Below, piece after piece: positions 8,389-17,273 of a stretch of DNA of 64,000 nt. This stretch comes from Pararhizobium sp. YC-54 (GTDB taxonomy: Bacteria; Pseudomonadota; Alphaproteobacteria; Rhizobiales; Rhizobiaceae). A program made the position numbers and the translations under genes. The stretch is from NCBI RefSeq assembly GCF_025847205.1, contig NZ_JAOYTH010000015.1, positions 62,001 through 126,000 on the forward strand, read 5' to 3'. The notes beneath the pieces are model-generated. The model saw only the letters and a list, made by a program, of their open reading frames with translations. It was not told the origin of the DNA and did not search any database. Within the stretch, counting starts at the first letter, position 1. The number at the start of each line of letters is the position of its first letter.

Positions 8389-8577
8389 TCAACCCAATGA
8401 ACATGCGGTGATTTTCCCGCAGCAGACGATCACGTCGACACCGCCATGTCTGCTGGACGTCCCCGCTGTTCTGGAGCGAGGACCGCAATCGCCTTCATAT
8501 AGAGGATTGCTGATTTCGGTAACGACGCGTGATGCTTCGTCATAATAGTCGTTGATTTCCTCGGCTTCGTGGCGTCC
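8389..8577 (-). pseudogene. Possible ORF remnant upstream of the toxin-like gene
   Basis: An open frame of 62 codons with coding-like composition (it reads EEINDYYDEASRVV near its start and DVIVCCGKITACSLG at its end) but no ATG, GTG or TTG near the beginning. An ATG at 8581 lies in the neighbouring frame, so a single-base change would join them. It runs in the same direction as the toxin-like gene, 95 bases upstream of it. It may be a decayed third member of the locus, or chance. The remainder of 8295-8723 holds only the dnaK promoter and ribosome site. Confidence 0.3.
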
Positions 8578-8583
8578 TCATGC

Positions 8584-8612
8584 CTTGCAGTCGCAAACAC
8601 TGCTCCTTATAT
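8584..8612 (+). promoter_or_regulatory. Sigma32-type heat-shock promoter of dnaK
   Basis: CTTG at 8584-8587, an 18-base spacer, then CTTATAT at 8606-8612, which fits the alphaproteobacterial sigma32 consensus CTTG-N17/18-CYTATNT. The same sequence also reads as TTGCAG-N17-TATATA for the housekeeping sigma factor, so dual recognition is possible. It lies about 110 bases before the dnaK start codon. Confidence 0.7.
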
Positions 8613-8723
8613 ACGCCCCATCACCGTGGCTATCGCCGCGAATATTCCACAGACCATCCCGTTAGGGGCTGTCGCATGAATGCCTGACCGGGTTCTGACA
8701 GTCCGCTGCAAGGAGAGAACGAC

Positions 8724-10646
8724 ATGGCTAAAGTAATCGGTATCGACTTGGGAACGACCAACTCCTGCGTCGCCGTCATGGACGGCAAGGACGCGAAGGT
8801 CATTGAAAATGCTGAAGGTGCGCGCACGACCCCCTCGATCGTTGCTTTCAACGATGACGGCGAGCGTCTGATCGGCCAGCCGGCCAAGCGCCAGGCCGTT
8901 ACCAACCCGGAAAACACGCTTTTTGCCATCAAGCGCCTGATCGGCCGCACGTTCGCGGATCCGACCACGCAAAAAGACAAGGGCATGGTGCCCTACAAGA
9001 TCATCAAGGCCGACAATGGCGATGCCTGGGTCGAAGCCCACAGCGAGAAGTATTCTCCGTCGCAGATCTCCGCGATGATCCTTCAGAAGATGAAGGAAAC
9101 CGCCGAATCCTATCTCGGTGAAAAGGTTACCCAGGCGGTCATCACCGTTCCTGCCTACTTCAACGATGCGCAGCGCCAGGCAACCAAGGATGCCGGCAAG
9201 ATCGCCGGTCTCGAAGTGCTTCGGATCATCAACGAGCCGACGGCAGCAGCACTCGCCTATGGCCTCGACAAGAAGGACGGCAAGACCATCGCCGTTTACG
9301 ACTTGGGCGGCGGTACGTTCGATATCTCGGTTCTCGAAATCGGCGACGGCGTCTTCGAAGTGAAGTCGACCAATGGCGACACCTTCCTCGGCGGTGAAGA
9401 CTTCGACATGCGTCTGGTCGAATACCTCGCAGCCGAGTTCAAGAAGGACCAGGGCATCGACCTGAAGAACGACAAGCTGGCTCTGCAGCGCCTCAAGGAA
9501 GCCGCCGAAAAGGCAAAGATCGAACTGTCGTCCTCGCAGCAGACGGAAATAAACCTGCCGTTCATCACGGCCGACGCCTCCGGTCCGAAGCACCTGACGA
9601 TGAAGCTGTCGCGCGCCAAGTTCGAAAGCCTGGTCGATGATCTCGTCCAGCGCACCGTTGCTCCGTGCAAGGCAGCCCTCAAGGATGCCGGCGTCACCGC
9701 GGCCGAAATCGACGAAGTGGTTCTGGTCGGCGGCATGAGCCGCATGCCGAAGGTCCAGGAAGTCGTCAAGCAGCTGTTCGGCAAGGAGCCACACAAGGGC
9801 GTCAACCCGGATGAAGTCGTCGCACTCGGCGCCGCCATCCAGGCCGGTGTCCTGCAGGGCGACGTCAAGGACGTTCTGCTCCTCGACGTGACCCCGCTGT
9901 CGCTCGGTATCGAAACGCTCGGTGGCGTCTTCACCCGCCTGATCGAGCGCAACACGACGATCCCGACGAAGAAGTCGCAGACCTTCTCGACCGCCGAAGA
10001 CAGCCAGAATGCCGTGACCATCCGCGTCAGCCAAGGCGAGCGCGAAATGGCCGCCGACAACAAGCTGCTTGGCCAGTTCGACCTCGTCGGCATCCCGCCG
10101 GCACCGCGTGGCGTTCCGCAGATCGAAGTCACCTTCGATATCGATGCCAACGGCATCGTGCAGGTTTCGGCCAAGGACAAGGGCACCGGCAAGGAACATC
10201 AGATCCGGATCCAGGCATCGGGCGGTCTGTCCGACGCGGATATCGAAAAGATGGTCAAGGATGCCGAGGCCAATGCCGAGACCGACAAGAAGCGCCGCGA
10301 AGCCGTCGAAGCAAAGAACCAGGCCGAAAGCCTGATTCATTCGTCGGAAAAGTCGCTGAAGGAGTTCGGCGACAAGGTCACGGAAGCCGAACGCACCGCA
10401 ATCTCCGATGCAATCGCTTCGCTGAAGACGGCCGTCGAAGCCTCCGAGCCGGATGCTGAAGACATCAAGACCAAGACCCAGACGCTTCTCGAAGCATCGA
10501 TGAAGCTTGGTCAGGCGATGTACGAATCGCAGCAGACCGAAGCTGCCAATGCCGACGCGCAGGCCGATGCCGCTCGCGACGGTGACATCGTCGATGCCGA
10601 CTACGAAGAAGTCAACGACGAGGACGACCGCAAGAAGTCCGCATAA
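8724..10646 (+). CDS. dnaK: Chaperone DnaK (Hsp70)
   Basis: ATP-driven chaperone of 640 residues, cytoplasmic, working with DnaJ and GrpE in folding and in sigma32 control. The nucleotide-binding domain starts [19 protein letters not shown] and holds [14 protein letters not shown] and [10 protein letters not shown]; the linker [19 protein letters not shown] leads to the substrate-binding beta domain and helical lid, with the acidic tail [12 protein letters not shown]. Length and all signatures match rhizobial DnaK. AAGGAG lies a short distance before the ATG. The sigma32 promoter is at 8584-8612 and a strong terminator follows at 10672, so dnaK is mainly a single transcript and dnaJ lies 320 bases on with its own leader. 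Confidence 0.99.
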   Translation: MAKVIGIDLGTTNSCVAVMDGKDAKVIENAEGARTTPSIVAFNDDGERLIGQPAKRQAVTNPENTLFAIKRLIGRTFADPTTQKDKGMVPYKIIKADNGDAWVEAHSEKYSPSQISAMILQKMKETAESYLGEKVTQAVITVPAYFNDAQRQATKDAGKIAGLEVLRIINEPTAAALAYGLDKKDGKTIAVYDLGGGTFDISVLEIGDGVFEVKSTNGDTFLGGEDFDMRLVEYLAAEFKKDQGIDLKNDKLALQRLKEAAEKAKIELSSSQQTEINLPFITADASGPKHLTMKLSRAKFESLVDDLVQRTVAPCKAALKDAGVTAAEIDEVVLVGGMSRMPKVQEVVKQLFGKEPHKGVNPDEVVALGAAIQAGVLQGDVKDVLLLDVTPLSLGIETLGGVFTRLIERNTTIPTKKSQTFSTAEDSQNAVTIRVSQGEREMAADNKLLGQFDLVGIPPAPRGVPQIEVTFDIDANGIVQVSAKDKGTGKEHQIRIQASGGLSDADIEKMVKDAEANAETDKKRREAVEAKNQAESLIHSSEKSLKEFGDKVTEAERTAISDAIASLKTAVEASEPDAEDIKTKTQTLLEASMKLGQAMYESQQTEAANADAQADAARDGDIVDADYEEVNDEDDRKKSA

Positions 10647-10671
10647 GTCTTCTTCGAGACACCCATCAGAG

Positions 10672-10699
10672 ACCCGGAGCTCAAGCTCCGGGTTTTTTG
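10672..10699 (+). terminator. Rho-independent terminator of dnaK
   Basis: Nine-base perfect stem ACCCGGAGC / GCTCCGGGT with a TCAA loop followed by six T, 25 bases after the dnaK stop. The stretch from here to dnaJ (10700-10966) holds no gene that I can support and no sigma32 site that I can see. Confidence 0.9.
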
Positions 10700-10966
10700 T
10701 TTTCAGCCTGCTGATGATTGGGGCAGCGCGGCCGAAAGGCGGTTGGGTGACTGGACAGTCGATTTCCGGTTGCAACGGGCTTGCTGGCAGAGCACACACC
10801 GACAGTAAAACAGCGCGATTCTGTGCTTTTCCGACAAAAAACGACCGGGATAGTGTATTGCCTATGGTATCGCGCTTGAAGGTTTACTAAATCCTGTCGC
10901 AAGGAAATTTGGCGACCGCCGGGCAGCCGGTTTTGACGCGCCTATTCAACAGGACAATCTGCAAGT

Positions 10967-12094
10967 ATGAAACGTGATCTTTACGAAACGCTCGGCGTTG
11001 CGAAAACAGCTGACGAGAAGGAGCTCAAGAGCGCTTTCCGCAAACTCGCAATGAAGTATCATCCGGACAAGAACCCTGGCGATGCGGAAGCTGAAAAGAC
11101 GTTCAAGGAGATCAGCCTAGCCTACGAGATGCTCAAGGATCCGCAGAAGCGGGCTGCCTATGACCGCTACGGCCACGCCGCGTTCGAGCAGGGCGGCATG
11201 GGAGGCGGAGCCGGTATGGGCGGTGGCGCTGGCGGTTTCTCCGACATTTTCGAGGACATCTTCGGCGAGATGATGGGCGGCGGCCGGCGGCAGCGGTCGT
11301 CGGGTGGCCGCGAGCGCGGCGCCGATCTGCGCTACAACATGGAGATCTTGCTGGAAGAGGCCTATGCCGGCAAGACGGCGCAGATCCGGGTCCCGACCTC
11401 GATCACCTGCGATGTCTGCACCGGCTCGGGCGCCAAGCCCGGCACCAAGCCGGCCACCTGCGCCACCTGTCAGGGTTCCGGCCGTGTACGCGCGGCCCAA
11501 GGCTTTTTCTCGATCGAGCGCACCTGCCCGACCTGTCAGGGCCGCGGCCAGACCATCGCCGATCCGTGCGTCAAGTGCCACGGCCACGGCCGTGTCACCG
11601 AAGAGCGCTCGCTGTCGGTCAATATCCCGGCAGGCATCGAAGACGGCACGCGCATCCGCCTGTCCGGCGAGGGCGAGGCTGGCCTTCGCGGCGGGCCTTC
11701 CGGCGATCTCTACATCTTCCTGTCGGTCAAGCCGCATGAGTTTTATCAGCGCGACGGCGCCGATCTCTATTGCAGCGTGCCGATCTCGATGACGACCGCA
11801 GCACTCGGTGGCAAGTTCGACGTGGCAACGCTCGACGGCACCAAGTCGCGCGTCTCGGTGCCGGAGGGCACGCAGGCCGGCAAGCAGTTCCGCCTGAAGG
11901 GCAAGGGCATGCCGGTGCTGCGCTCCAGTCAGGTCGGCGATCTCTACATCCAGATCCAGATCGAAACGCCGCAGAAGCTCACCAAGCGCCAGCGCGAGCT
12001 CCTCAAGGAGTTCGAGGAACTTTCATCGAGGGAAAACAATCCGGAATCGGCGGGCTTCTTCTCCCGCATGAAGGATTTCTTCGACATCGAGTGA
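10967..12094 (+). CDS. dnaJ: Chaperone DnaJ (type I Hsp40)
   Basis: DnaK cochaperone of 375 residues. The J domain covers residues 4-70 with the HPD triplet at 32-34. It is followed by a Gly/Phe-rich linker, a zinc domain from about residue 148 with four CxxCxGxG repeats ([32 protein letters not shown]), and two C-terminal beta domains that bind clients. The protein is complete and ends in a Phe-rich tail. The ribosome site before the ATG is weak. It sits downstream of dnaK but separated from it by a terminator, so it may have its own promoter in 10700-10966. A terminator hairpin follows at 12142. Confidence 0.98.
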   Translation: MKRDLYETLGVAKTADEKELKSAFRKLAMKYHPDKNPGDAEAEKTFKEISLAYEMLKDPQKRAAYDRYGHAAFEQGGMGGGAGMGGGAGGFSDIFEDIFGEMMGGGRRQRSSGGRERGADLRYNMEILLEEAYAGKTAQIRVPTSITCDVCTGSGAKPGTKPATCATCQGSGRVRAAQGFFSIERTCPTCQGRGQTIADPCVKCHGHGRVTEERSLSVNIPAGIEDGTRIRLSGEGEAGLRGGPSGDLYIFLSVKPHEFYQRDGADLYCSVPISMTTAALGGKFDVATLDGTKSRVSVPEGTQAGKQFRLKGKGMPVLRSSQVGDLYIQIQIETPQKLTKRQRELLKEFEELSSRENNPESAGFFSRMKDFFDIE

Positions 12095-12141
12095 TCGCTG
12101 CAATCAGCGACTGGCCGAACGGACGATCGGCAATATATGTT

Positions 12142-12171
12142 GGCCGGAGGCAGCGATGCCTTCGGCCTTTT
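12142..12171 (+). terminator. Rho-independent terminator after dnaJ
   Basis: Ten-base stem GGCCGGAGGC / GCCTTCGGCC (one G-U pair) with the loop AGCGAT and a TTTT tail, between dnaJ and the GST gene. It overlaps the probable leader of the GST gene, so it might also attenuate read-through into it. Confidence 0.75.
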
Positions 12172-12195
12172 CGTTTTCAGGAGGAGCGCGGCGCC

Positions 12196-12915
12196 ATGAC
12201 CTACGAGCTTTACTACTGGGATGGTATCCCCGGCCGGGGTGAATTTGTCCGCCTGGCGCTGGAGCAGGCTGGCGCGGACTATGTCGATGTCGCCCGCACC
12301 GATGGCGGCATGGCGCGGATGATGGCGATGATGAAAAACAAGACGGCAGGCGTCGCGCCGCTTGCGCCGCCGTTCCTGAGGGACGGCGAGTTTCTGGTCT
12401 CTCACGCCGCCAATATCCTGCTCTACCTGGGAAACAGGCTCGGTCTCGCACCCGAAGATGAAGCCGGGCGCATCACGGCGCACGGTCTGCAGCTGACGAT
12501 CACCGATTTCGTCGCTGAAATTCACGACACCCATCATCCGATCGGCGTGTCGCTCTATTACGAGGACCAGAAGGACGAAGCGTTGCGGCGTGCCGAGAAC
12601 TTCCTGGAGGAACGGCTGCCGAAATTCCTTGGCTATTTCGAACGGCAGTTGACGAAAAACAGTCACAGGCAGGTTCATGCCCTGGGCGGCACGCTCACCT
12701 ATGTCGACCTGTCGCTGTTTCACCTCGTCGAGGGCTTGCGCTACGCTTTTCCAGGCGCGATGACTGCGGCAGAGCCGGACTATCCGCTTCTCGTTGCGCT
12801 CAACGCCCAGGTCAGCCACCTGCCGCGGATCAAGGCGTATCTGGCTTCGGAGCGCCGGCTTGCCTTCAACGAACAGGGCATTTTCCGCCACTATCCGGAG
12901 CTTGACCGGTCATAA
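12196..12915 (+). CDS. Glutathione S-transferase family protein
   Basis: A 239-residue GST-fold protein. The N-terminal thioredoxin-like domain (about 1-80) begins YELYYWDGIPGRGEFVRLAL, with the GRGE/R-R-L pattern of Sigma- or Pi-like GSTs and an N-terminal Tyr available as catalytic residue; SHAANILLYLG provides the glutathione gamma-Glu contact. A helical C-terminal domain follows, with LTYVDLSLFHLVEG. The start at 12196 has AGGAGGAG 9 bases upstream; the frame is open further up through dnaJ but that part is a shadow. The likely role is conjugation of electrophiles; no substrate can be named. It is a single gene between dnaJ and recF. Confidence 0.88.
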   Translation: MTYELYYWDGIPGRGEFVRLALEQAGADYVDVARTDGGMARMMAMMKNKTAGVAPLAPPFLRDGEFLVSHAANILLYLGNRLGLAPEDEAGRITAHGLQLTITDFVAEIHDTHHPIGVSLYYEDQKDEALRRAENFLEERLPKFLGYFERQLTKNSHRQVHALGGTLTYVDLSLFHLVEGLRYAFPGAMTAAEPDYPLLVALNAQVSHLPRIKAYLASERRLAFNEQGIFRHYPELDRS

Positions 12916-13021
12916 GCCGCCTGTTCCATTCCGCCGCACTATGCACAACACGTCCATGTTCCGCCTTGCCATTGCCGTGCTCCCGGCTTAGCTCTCATCC
13001 GGACACGCAACCGGATTTCTC

Positions 13022-14146
13022 ATGCCGCACAAGGTTTCTCTTACCCGTCTGAAGCTCAGCGATTTCCGCAACTATGCGGGACTGGCGCTCGATCTCGATG
13101 CGCGCCATGTGGTGCTGACCGGCGAGAACGGCGCGGGCAAGACCAATCTGATGGAGGCTGTTTCCTTCCTGTCGCCGGGGCGCGGGCTGCGCCGTGCCGC
13201 CTATGCAGATGTGGCGCGGGTGGGTTCCGAGACCGGCTTCTCGGTGTTTGCAGAACTCGATGGCATGGATGGTCCGGTCGAGATCGGTACGGGCACGGCA
13301 GGCACTGACGAAGGCCAGACGCGCCGCCTGCGGTTGAATGGCACGACGGCCAAGACGGTCGATGAACTGCTCGATCATCTGCGCGTGCTCTGGCTGACGC
13401 CGGCCATGGACGGTTTGTTCACCGGCGGTTCGGGCGACCGCCGCCGGTTTCTCGACCGGTTGGTGCTGTCGCTCGATCCCGAGCACGGCCGCCGCGCCGC
13501 CGATTACGAGCGCGCCATGCGCAGCCGCAACAAGCTGCTGTCCGAAGGCCGCCCAGACCCGGTCTGGCTGACGGGCCTGGAGCGGCAGATGGCGGAGCTT
13601 GGAATCTCGATGGCTTTGGCGCGGCAGGAAATGCTTGGTCTTCTGGCAGGACTGGTGGATCGAAATCACGAAGGCGGCGTCTTTCCGGCCGCCGATCTGG
13701 CGCTATCGGGCTTTCTCGATGGCGAGTGGCATCGCCCGGCCTTCGATCTGGAAGAGCAATATCTGGAAATGATGAAAAACGGCCGCTACCGCGATGCGGC
13801 GGCCGGCCGCACGCTCGACGGCCCGCACCGCAGTGATCTGTTGATCCGCCACCGCGCCAAGAACATGGAGGCCGCGCGCTGCTCGACCGGTGAACAGAAG
13901 GCGCTTCTCGTCGGCCTGATCCTCGCCCATGCCCGCCTGGTCGGCAATATGACCGGTCATGCGCCGGTCCTGCTGCTCGATGAGATCGCCGCCCATCTCG
14001 ACGAGGGCAGGCGGGCGGCGCTGTTCGATCTGGTCGATGATCTCGGCGGTCAGGCCTTCATGACCGGCACGGACCAGTCGATGTTTTCAGCTCTTGGCGA
14101 TCGGGCGCGTTATCTCACCGTTGCCAACGGCACCGTTTCCGGGTGA
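13022..14146 (+). CDS. recF: DNA replication and repair protein RecF
   Basis: SMC-like ATPase of 374 residues that loads RecA at single-strand gaps together with RecO and RecR. The Walker A motif GENGAGKT is at residues 34-41; the ABC-type signature region is near STGEQKALLVGLILAHA, and Walker B with the catalytic Glu is in VLLLDEIAAHLDEGR. The N-terminal LSDFRNYAGL is the family hallmark. The protein is complete. It stands apart from dnaA/dnaN, as in other rhizobia, and is followed 12 bases later by the MoeB/ThiF gene, so it may head a recF-moeB-acetyltransferase transcript. Confidence 0.97.
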   Translation: MPHKVSLTRLKLSDFRNYAGLALDLDARHVVLTGENGAGKTNLMEAVSFLSPGRGLRRAAYADVARVGSETGFSVFAELDGMDGPVEIGTGTAGTDEGQTRRLRLNGTTAKTVDELLDHLRVLWLTPAMDGLFTGGSGDRRRFLDRLVLSLDPEHGRRAADYERAMRSRNKLLSEGRPDPVWLTGLERQMAELGISMALARQEMLGLLAGLVDRNHEGGVFPAADLALSGFLDGEWHRPAFDLEEQYLEMMKNGRYRDAAAGRTLDGPHRSDLLIRHRAKNMEAARCSTGEQKALLVGLILAHARLVGNMTGHAPVLLLDEIAAHLDEGRRAALFDLVDDLGGQAFMTGTDQSMFSALGDRARYLTVANGTVSG

Positions 14147-14158
14147 GAGTTCGACATC

Positions 14159-14920
14159 ATGAGCAAACAACCACTTAATTCCGAAGAAATCCAGCGCTAT
14201 GCCCGCCACATCATCCTGCCGGAGATTGGCGGGGCCGGGCAGCAGGCGCTGAAGGCGGCGCGTGTGCTGGTCATCGGTGCCGGCGGCCTTGGCGCGCCAG
14301 TGCTGCAATACCTCGCCGCCGCCGGCGTCGGCACGCTTGGCATCGTCGATGACGACACGGTTTCCCTGTCGAACCTGCAGCGTCAGGTCATCCACGGCAC
14401 GCCGGATATCGGCCGTATCAAAGCCGACAGCGCCACGGATGCCCTGCAGCGGATCAACCCGCATGTGGATGCGATCCGGCATGTGGAGCGGCTGGATGCG
14501 GCCAATGCCGATACGCTGTTTTCAGGCTATGACATCGTCGTTGACGGGTCCGACAATTTCGCCACCCGCTATCTCGCAGCCGATACGGCGGAACGCCTTA
14601 AAATCACCCTGGTAACGGCCGCCGTCGGCCGCTTCGACGGATCGCTGACTGTGCTCCAGCCATGGAAAACGTCAGCCGATGGCCGCCTGAACCCGGGCTA
14701 TCGCGATCTCTTCCCGGAACCGCCGCCGCCGGGTGTTGTTCCATCCTGCGCGGAGGCCGGTATTGTCGGCGCGCTGACCGGTGTTCTCGGAACATTGCAG
14801 GCTATGGAAGTCATCAAGGTCATCACCGGTGCCGGCGAGCCGCTGATCGGCCGTCTGTTGATGTATGACGGGCTGGCGGCTCGGTTTGAAACCATCAAAT
14901 ATAGCCGGAAAATGCGATGA
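14159..14920 (+). CDS. moeB: MoeB/ThiF-family E1-like adenylyltransferase
   Basis: Adenylates the C-terminal Gly of a ubiquitin-like sulfur carrier (MoaD, or ThiS in thiamine synthesis). It has 253 residues: RYARHIILPEIGGAGQ at the N-terminus, the ATP loop GAGGLG at 40-45, DDDTVSLSNLQRQ, and the active-site region PSCAEAGIVG with Cys197. The paired CxxC zinc ligands found in E. coli MoeB are absent; Cys197 is the only Cys I see, so this is a zinc-free variant. MoeB and ThiF cannot be separated by sequence alone and no molybdopterin or thiamine genes are adjacent. Its ATGA stop/start overlap with the next gene implies translational coupling. Confidence 0.85.
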   Translation: MSKQPLNSEEIQRYARHIILPEIGGAGQQALKAARVLVIGAGGLGAPVLQYLAAAGVGTLGIVDDDTVSLSNLQRQVIHGTPDIGRIKADSATDALQRINPHVDAIRHVERLDAANADTLFSGYDIVVDGSDNFATRYLAADTAERLKITLVTAAVGRFDGSLTVLQPWKTSADGRLNPGYRDLFPEPPPPGVVPSCAEAGIVGALTGVLGTLQAMEVIKVITGAGEPLIGRLLMYDGLAARFETIKYSRKMR

Positions 14921-15408
14921 ACCTTGTGCCGATCGATGGTTCGTTCGGCGATTGGGACGCGCTTCTGGCGCTTATCCTCAGCTCATTCGCTTATATGCAG
15001 CCACGCATCGATCCGCCATCCTCCGCCCTGCACCTGACGCTTCAGTCGCTGGCGGAAAAGGCGCGGGTAGAGAAGGCCTACGCAGCCCTCGACAAGGGCC
15101 GATTGCTGGGCTGCGTCTTCTGCAAGCCGGAGCCGCCTGATTGTGTTTATATTGGCAAGCTTGCTGTCTCTCCGGACGCACAAGGCAAGGGCGTCGGGCG
15201 CCTGCTGCTGCAGGCGGCCGAGGCCTATGCCGCCGAATGCGGACTTTCCTGCCTGCGCCTCGAAACACGGATCGAGCTTGCGGAAAACCACCTTGTTTTT
15301 GGCAAATGGGGCTTTGTGCGGACTGCGGAAGGCTGCCATCACGGTTTTGCCCGACCGACCTTCGTCGAGATGCGCAAACCCCTCTGCAGCACCGCGCGCT
15401 ATTCATGA
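14917..15408 (+). CDS. GNAT family N-acetyltransferase
   Basis: A 163-residue acetyl-CoA-dependent acetyltransferase. Motif A is clear: YIGKLAVSPDAQGKGVGRLLLQ (the Q-G-K-G-V-G loop binds the CoA pyrophosphate), followed by AEAYAAECGLSCLRLETR and the C-terminal FGKWGFVRT. The N-terminus is less conserved and gives no hint of the substrate. It overlaps the moeB stop by 4 bases (ATGA), so the two are coupled. The convergent gyaR gene follows after a palindromic repeat at 15439-15491. Confidence 0.87.
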   Translation: MNLVPIDGSFGDWDALLALILSSFAYMQPRIDPPSSALHLTLQSLAEKARVEKAYAALDKGRLLGCVFCKPEPPDCVYIGKLAVSPDAQGKGVGRLLLQAAEAYAAECGLSCLRLETRIELAENHLVFGKWGFVRTAEGCHHGFARPTFVEMRKPLCSTARYS

Positions 15409-15438
15409 CGCGCAAAGGTCGCTGTAGCACTTTTCAAT

Positions 15439-15491
15439 CTGCTGCATAATTTTCCCTTTAATCGATTCCGATTTAAGGAATTATGCAGCAG
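15439..15491. repeat. Long interrupted palindrome between convergent genes
   Basis: A perfect 13-base inverted repeat, CTGCTGCATAATT at 15439-15451 and its complement at 15479-15491, enclosing 27 bases that contain a second imperfect inverted repeat (CTTTAATC / GATTTAAG around GATTCC). The whole could fold into one long hairpin. It lies between the acetyltransferase and gyaR stops. From memory it resembles a short palindromic unit common between genes in Rhizobium genomes; only one copy is seen here. It could also act as a bidirectional terminator, although no long T run follows. Confidence 0.6.
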
Positions 15492-15494
15492 CAA

Positions 15495-16499
15495 TCAGTT
15501 CCGGCCGGGCAGGACGCGGTCCGGCGGACGGTGCCCGTCGAAAAAGGTGCGGATGTTGATCACCACCTTGTCGCCCATGTCGATGCGGCCCTCGAGCGTC
15601 GCCGAGCTCATATGCGGCAACAGCACGACCTTGCCTTCGCTGGCAAGCTTGACAAGCTTCGGATTGACGGCAGGTTCGTTCTCGAACACGTCAAGCCCGG
15701 CCCCGGCGATCTTGCCTTCGCGCAAGGATTTGATCAGTGCGACCTCGTCGACGATGCCGCCGCGTGCCGTGTTGACGATGTAGCTGGTCGGCTGCATCAG
15801 GGCCAGCCGCCGTGCCGAAAGCAGGTGATATGTGGCAGGTGTCGATGGACAATTGACCGAGACGATATCGACGCGGGCAAGCATCTGGTCGAGGCTGTCC
15901 CAATAGGTCGCCTCCAGCTTTTCCTCGGTCTCGGCGCTGACGCGATGGCGGTTGTGATAGTGGATCGAAAGCCCGAAGGCCTTGGCGCGGCGGGCAACGG
16001 CGGTGCCGATCCGGCCCATGCCGACAATGCCGATGCGCTTGCCGGAAATACGGCGCCCGAGCATCCATGTCGGCGACCACCCGGCCCATTCCTCTTTCCT
16101 GTCGGTGAGGATCTGCGAACCTTCGGCCAGACGGCGGGGTACGGCAAGAATCAGCGCCAGCGTCATGTCGGCCGTGTCCTCCGTCAACACGTTCGGCGTG
16201 TTGGTGACGGTGATGCCATGGCGTGCGGCGGCATCGATATCGATATGATCGACACCGTTTGAAAAGCTGGCGATCAGTTTCAGCTGCGGTCCTGCCTGTT
16301 CGATCAGCGCCGCGTCGATTCGGTCGGTGAGGGTCGGAACAAGGACGTCTGCCCGCTTGACCGCTGCCACCAGTTCGGGCTGCGTTCGCGGTGTGTCGTC
16401 GATGTTGAGCTCTGCGTCGAACAGTTCGCGCATGCGCGTCTCGACGACATCTGGCAGTTTGCGGGTGATGTAGACCTTGGGTTTTTTCTTTGCGGTCAT
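15495..16499 (-). CDS. gyaR: D-isomer 2-hydroxyacid dehydrogenase (glyoxylate reductase)
   Basis: NAD(P)H-dependent reductase of 334 residues acting on glyoxylate, hydroxypyruvate or similar 2-keto acids. The Rossmann motif GIVGMGRIG has its glycines at 160, 162 and 165; the catalytic set is Arg246 in NTARGG, Glu275 in FENEP and His296 in LLPHMSSA. Length and the N-terminus (KPKVYITRKLPDVVETRM) match rhizobial GyaR. The basic start MTAKKK is followed directly by the first beta strand. It is transcribed alone towards the moeB/acetyltransferase unit. A second, unrelated glyoxylate reductase (GhrA type) lies at 35828. Confidence 0.88.
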   Translation of the reverse strand: MTAKKKPKVYITRKLPDVVETRMRELFDAELNIDDTPRTQPELVAAVKRADVLVPTLTDRIDAALIEQAGPQLKLIASFSNGVDHIDIDAAARHGITVTNTPNVLTEDTADMTLALILAVPRRLAEGSQILTDRKEEWAGWSPTWMLGRRISGKRIGIVGMGRIGTAVARRAKAFGLSIHYHNRHRVSAETEEKLEATYWDSLDQMLARVDIVSVNCPSTPATYHLLSARRLALMQPTSYIVNTARGGIVDEVALIKSLREGKIAGAGLDVFENEPAVNPKLVKLASEGKVVLLPHMSSATLEGRIDMGDKVVINIRTFFDGHRPPDRVLPGRN

Positions 16500-16684
16500 T
16501 GCTGCCTGCTTCGCCTTGTTGACGGGTTTTTAACCAAGATGAGTGATCGTTCTCCCTGCAGTTCCATTTTCTACCAGACCCGGTGGGGAAGACAAACAAA
16601 ACTCTAGATGTTCCCAGACGATTTGCTTGTCTTCGACGGGGCCGGTCAGGGATTTAACTGCAAGCTTCTGAATCTTTTTGGAAA

Positions 16685-17236
16685 ATGGATTTTGTCATGC
16701 GTCAGTTCCTTTCCAGGCTCGCTTTCGCCACTGCAGTTACCCTGTCCCTCGTCCCGATCGAGGCGGCGCCGGCCTTTGCCCAGGCGGCCAAGGGCGCCAG
16801 CGGCTTGCCGTTGCCACGCTTCGTCAGCCTGAAATCCAAGAGCGTCAATCTGCGCGTCGGCCCGAGTGTCGATTATGCGGTTGCCTGGCGCTACCTCAAG
16901 TCGGGCGTGCCGGTTGAAGTGACCCAGGAATATGACAACTGGCGCAAGATCCGCGATGCCGACGGCACTGAAGGCTGGGTCAACCAGGCGCTGCTGTCGG
17001 GCGACCGTACAGCCGTCGCAGCCCCCTGGATGCGCGGCAAGGGCGAGGGCGTCTTCGTCAACATGCGGCGCGATCCACAGTCGGGCGGTGCCATCGTCGC
17101 GCGGATTGAGCCGGGCGTCGTCGTCCATGTCGGCGAGTGCAACGGCGAATGGTGCCGCGCCGAGGCTCAAGGCGCAGAAGGCTGGATTTCCCAGGGTGAA
17201 ATCTGGGGCGCCTATCCGGGCGAAGCCTTCAAGTAG
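16685..17236 (+). CDS. Exported bacterial SH3 domain protein
   Basis: Periplasmic protein of 183 residues: a signal peptide (RQFLSRLAFATAVTLSL, cleavage after AFA-QA), then two SH3b-like modules, the first starting KSVNLRVGPSVDYAVAW and ending TEGWVNQALLSG, the second VFVNMRRDPQSGGAIVAR to AEGWISQGEIWG. Such domains bind peptidoglycan or partner proteins and often target hydrolases; no catalytic domain is present. An in-frame ATG at 16697 would give the more usual signal-peptide start MRQF, and neither ATG has a strong ribosome site. It is convergent with the adenosine-kinase-like gene and stands alone. Confidence 0.85.
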   Translation: MDFVMRQFLSRLAFATAVTLSLVPIEAAPAFAQAAKGASGLPLPRFVSLKSKSVNLRVGPSVDYAVAWRYLKSGVPVEVTQEYDNWRKIRDADGTEGWVNQALLSGDRTAVAAPWMRGKGEGVFVNMRRDPQSGGAIVARIEPGVVVHVGECNGEWCRAEAQGAEGWISQGEIWGAYPGEAFK

Positions 17237-17273
17237 GATTTCGCCCAAATAGAGTTTTGATGAAGAGGGCCGG

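Noticed and set aside
8584..8621. E. coli-type sigma32 promoter using CCCCAT at 8616-8621
   Set aside because: The spacer from CTTG would be about 28 bases, far too long; the alphaproteobacterial form CTTG-N18-CTTATAT fits instead.
8607..10799. 730-codon open frame antisense to dnaK
   Set aside because: It is the complementary-frame shadow of dnaK, produced by high-GC codon bias; it has no family similarity and no ribosome site, and dnaK is beyond doubt.
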